Assembly (NCBI RefSeq): GCF_039542305.1 | Contig: NZ_BAABHW010000001.1 | Location: 310,001-374,000 of the forward strand | Direction of reading: 5' to 3' | DNA: 64,000 nt | Source: Roseibacterium beibuensis | GTDB lineage: Bacteria > Pseudomonadota > Alphaproteobacteria > Rhodobacterales > Rhodobacteraceae | Shown here: in pieces, positions 63,719 through 64,000 of the stretch | Layout: each line of letters starts with the position of its first letter | Numbering within the stretch: the first letter of the stretch is position 1 | Translations under genes and position numbers: made by a program | The notes under the pieces: model-generated | What the model saw: the letters and a program-made list of their open reading frames with translations, nothing else | What the model was told of the DNA's origin: nothing | Database searches by the model: none

Positions 63719-64000
63719 AGCGGATCCTCGGGTCGAGCAAGCCGTAGAGGATATCGGCGAGAAGATTGAAGAGCACGATCAGGATCGCGAAGATGAAGCT
63801 CACGGTTTGCACCACGGGCACGTCGCCGCCCTGGATCGCGATGATCAGAAGCTGGCCGATGCCGTTCACCTTGAACACCTGCTCGGTGATGATGGCGCCG
63901 CCGAACACGGCCGGGATGTTGAGCGCGATCACGGTGACGACCGGGATCATCGAGTTGCGCAGCACGTGGACGAGCACCACCGTCTTTTCCGTCAGGCCCT
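63711..64000 (-). CDS. ABC transporter permease (DppB/OppB type), 3' part only
   Basis: Only the C-terminal ~96 residues lie in the window; the 5' part is beyond 64000. HVLRNSMIPVVTVIALNIPA, then GGAIITEQVFKVNGIGQLL and VQTVSFIFAILIVLFNLLAD ending LLDPRIRYD are typical of DppB/OppB. It is coupled by an 8-bp overlap to the DppC-type gene. The binding protein and ATPases of the system probably lie upstream, outside the window. Confidence 0.93.
   Translation of the reverse strand, partial: GLTEKTVVLVHVLRNSMIPVVTVIALNIPAVFGGAIITEQVFKVNGIGQLLIIAIQGGDVPVVQTVSFIFAILIVLFNLLADILYGLLDPRIRYD

Noticed and set aside
1..64000. Defence islands, toxin-antitoxin pairs, prophage or integrative elements.
   Set aside because: No integrase, transposase, methylase, toxin or phage structural genes were recognised, and gene order is that of core chromosome. 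DUF2726 and the HTH-like protein alone are not sufficient.

Overview
The window is high-GC chromosomal DNA from an alphaproteobacterium, most likely a member of the Rhodobacteraceae (Roseobacter group). This rests on gene content and order: lgt-midA-pgeF divergent from ubiK, hsp20 followed by a DUF1150 gene, trxB divergent from an lrp/asnC gene, a Mn-type family II pyrophosphatase, a CarD regulator, a SUV3-like helicase followed by S4 protein, ferredoxin and carD, and bifunctional ATP sulfurylase/APS kinase. I see no rRNA, tRNA, insertion sequence, prophage, integron or CRISPR array. Almost all of it is core housekeeping DNA, densely packed, with many 1-8 bp start/stop overlaps.

Layout. 1-6.2 kb: 5' part of prs, an isomerase/hydrolase pair, then a minus-strand run (HAD hydrolase, MaoC, ribF, YcgN protein, threonine aldolase). 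6.3-9.4 kb: periplasmic cpdB and ppaC. 9.5-11.7 kb: groES-groEL behind a perfect CIRCE operator. 11.8-18 kb: two dehydrogenases, a frameshifted bactofilin-like membrane gene, a stand-alone phnM-like gene with a DMT transporter, a NUDIX gene and a lipase. 18.1-22.6 kb: purK-purE, a DUF465 gene, hsp20-DUF1150 behind an RpoH-type promoter and a ROSE-like RNA thermometer, and nadE. 22.8-26.6 kb: a 19-repeat MORN protein and an ATP sulfurylase/APS kinase whose frame is fused to a MarR-type DNA-binding domain, with a palindromic operator just upstream. 26.6-30.7 kb: trxB, lrp, a TPR-sulfotransferase and a 45-residue protein gene. 31-34 kb: pgeF, midA, lgt, ubiK. 34-38 kb: a DUF2726 gene and the ybjN-proC-csaA-hydroxyacid dehydrogenase operon behind a structured leader. 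38-45.5 kb: tdk, an HTH-like protein, a KAS III enzyme, an orphan peptide-type binding protein, lolC/E-lolD, a lysophospholipase-like hydrolase and an SCP2 protein. 45.6-51.4 kb: TPR protein, SUV3-like helicase, hslR, fdxA, carD and a small lipoprotein. 51.4-57.7 kb: KefB-type antiporter, ydhR-like gene, D-lyxose isomerase, purD and xseA. 57.8-64 kb: isoquinoline 1-oxidoreductase-type iorB-iorA with a divergent tetR, a MATE exporter and two dipeptide-type ABC permeases, the last cut by the window edge.

The most unusual points are regulatory. (1) A sulfate-activating enzyme is in one frame with a winged-helix DNA-binding domain, next to a perfect 9+9 bp palindrome. (2) A modular ~110 bp element (conserved head, hairpin with co-varying arms, AAGATGAAGGGG-type tail) fills four convergent intergenic spacers, the fourth copy lacking the head. 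(3) The hsp20 leader has the U(U/C)GCU/AGGA geometry of ROSE thermometers. (4) The ybjN-proC leader can form two mutually exclusive hairpins, one of which covers the ribosome binding site. I found no defence island or other discrete novel multi-gene system; the window reads as core chromosome.
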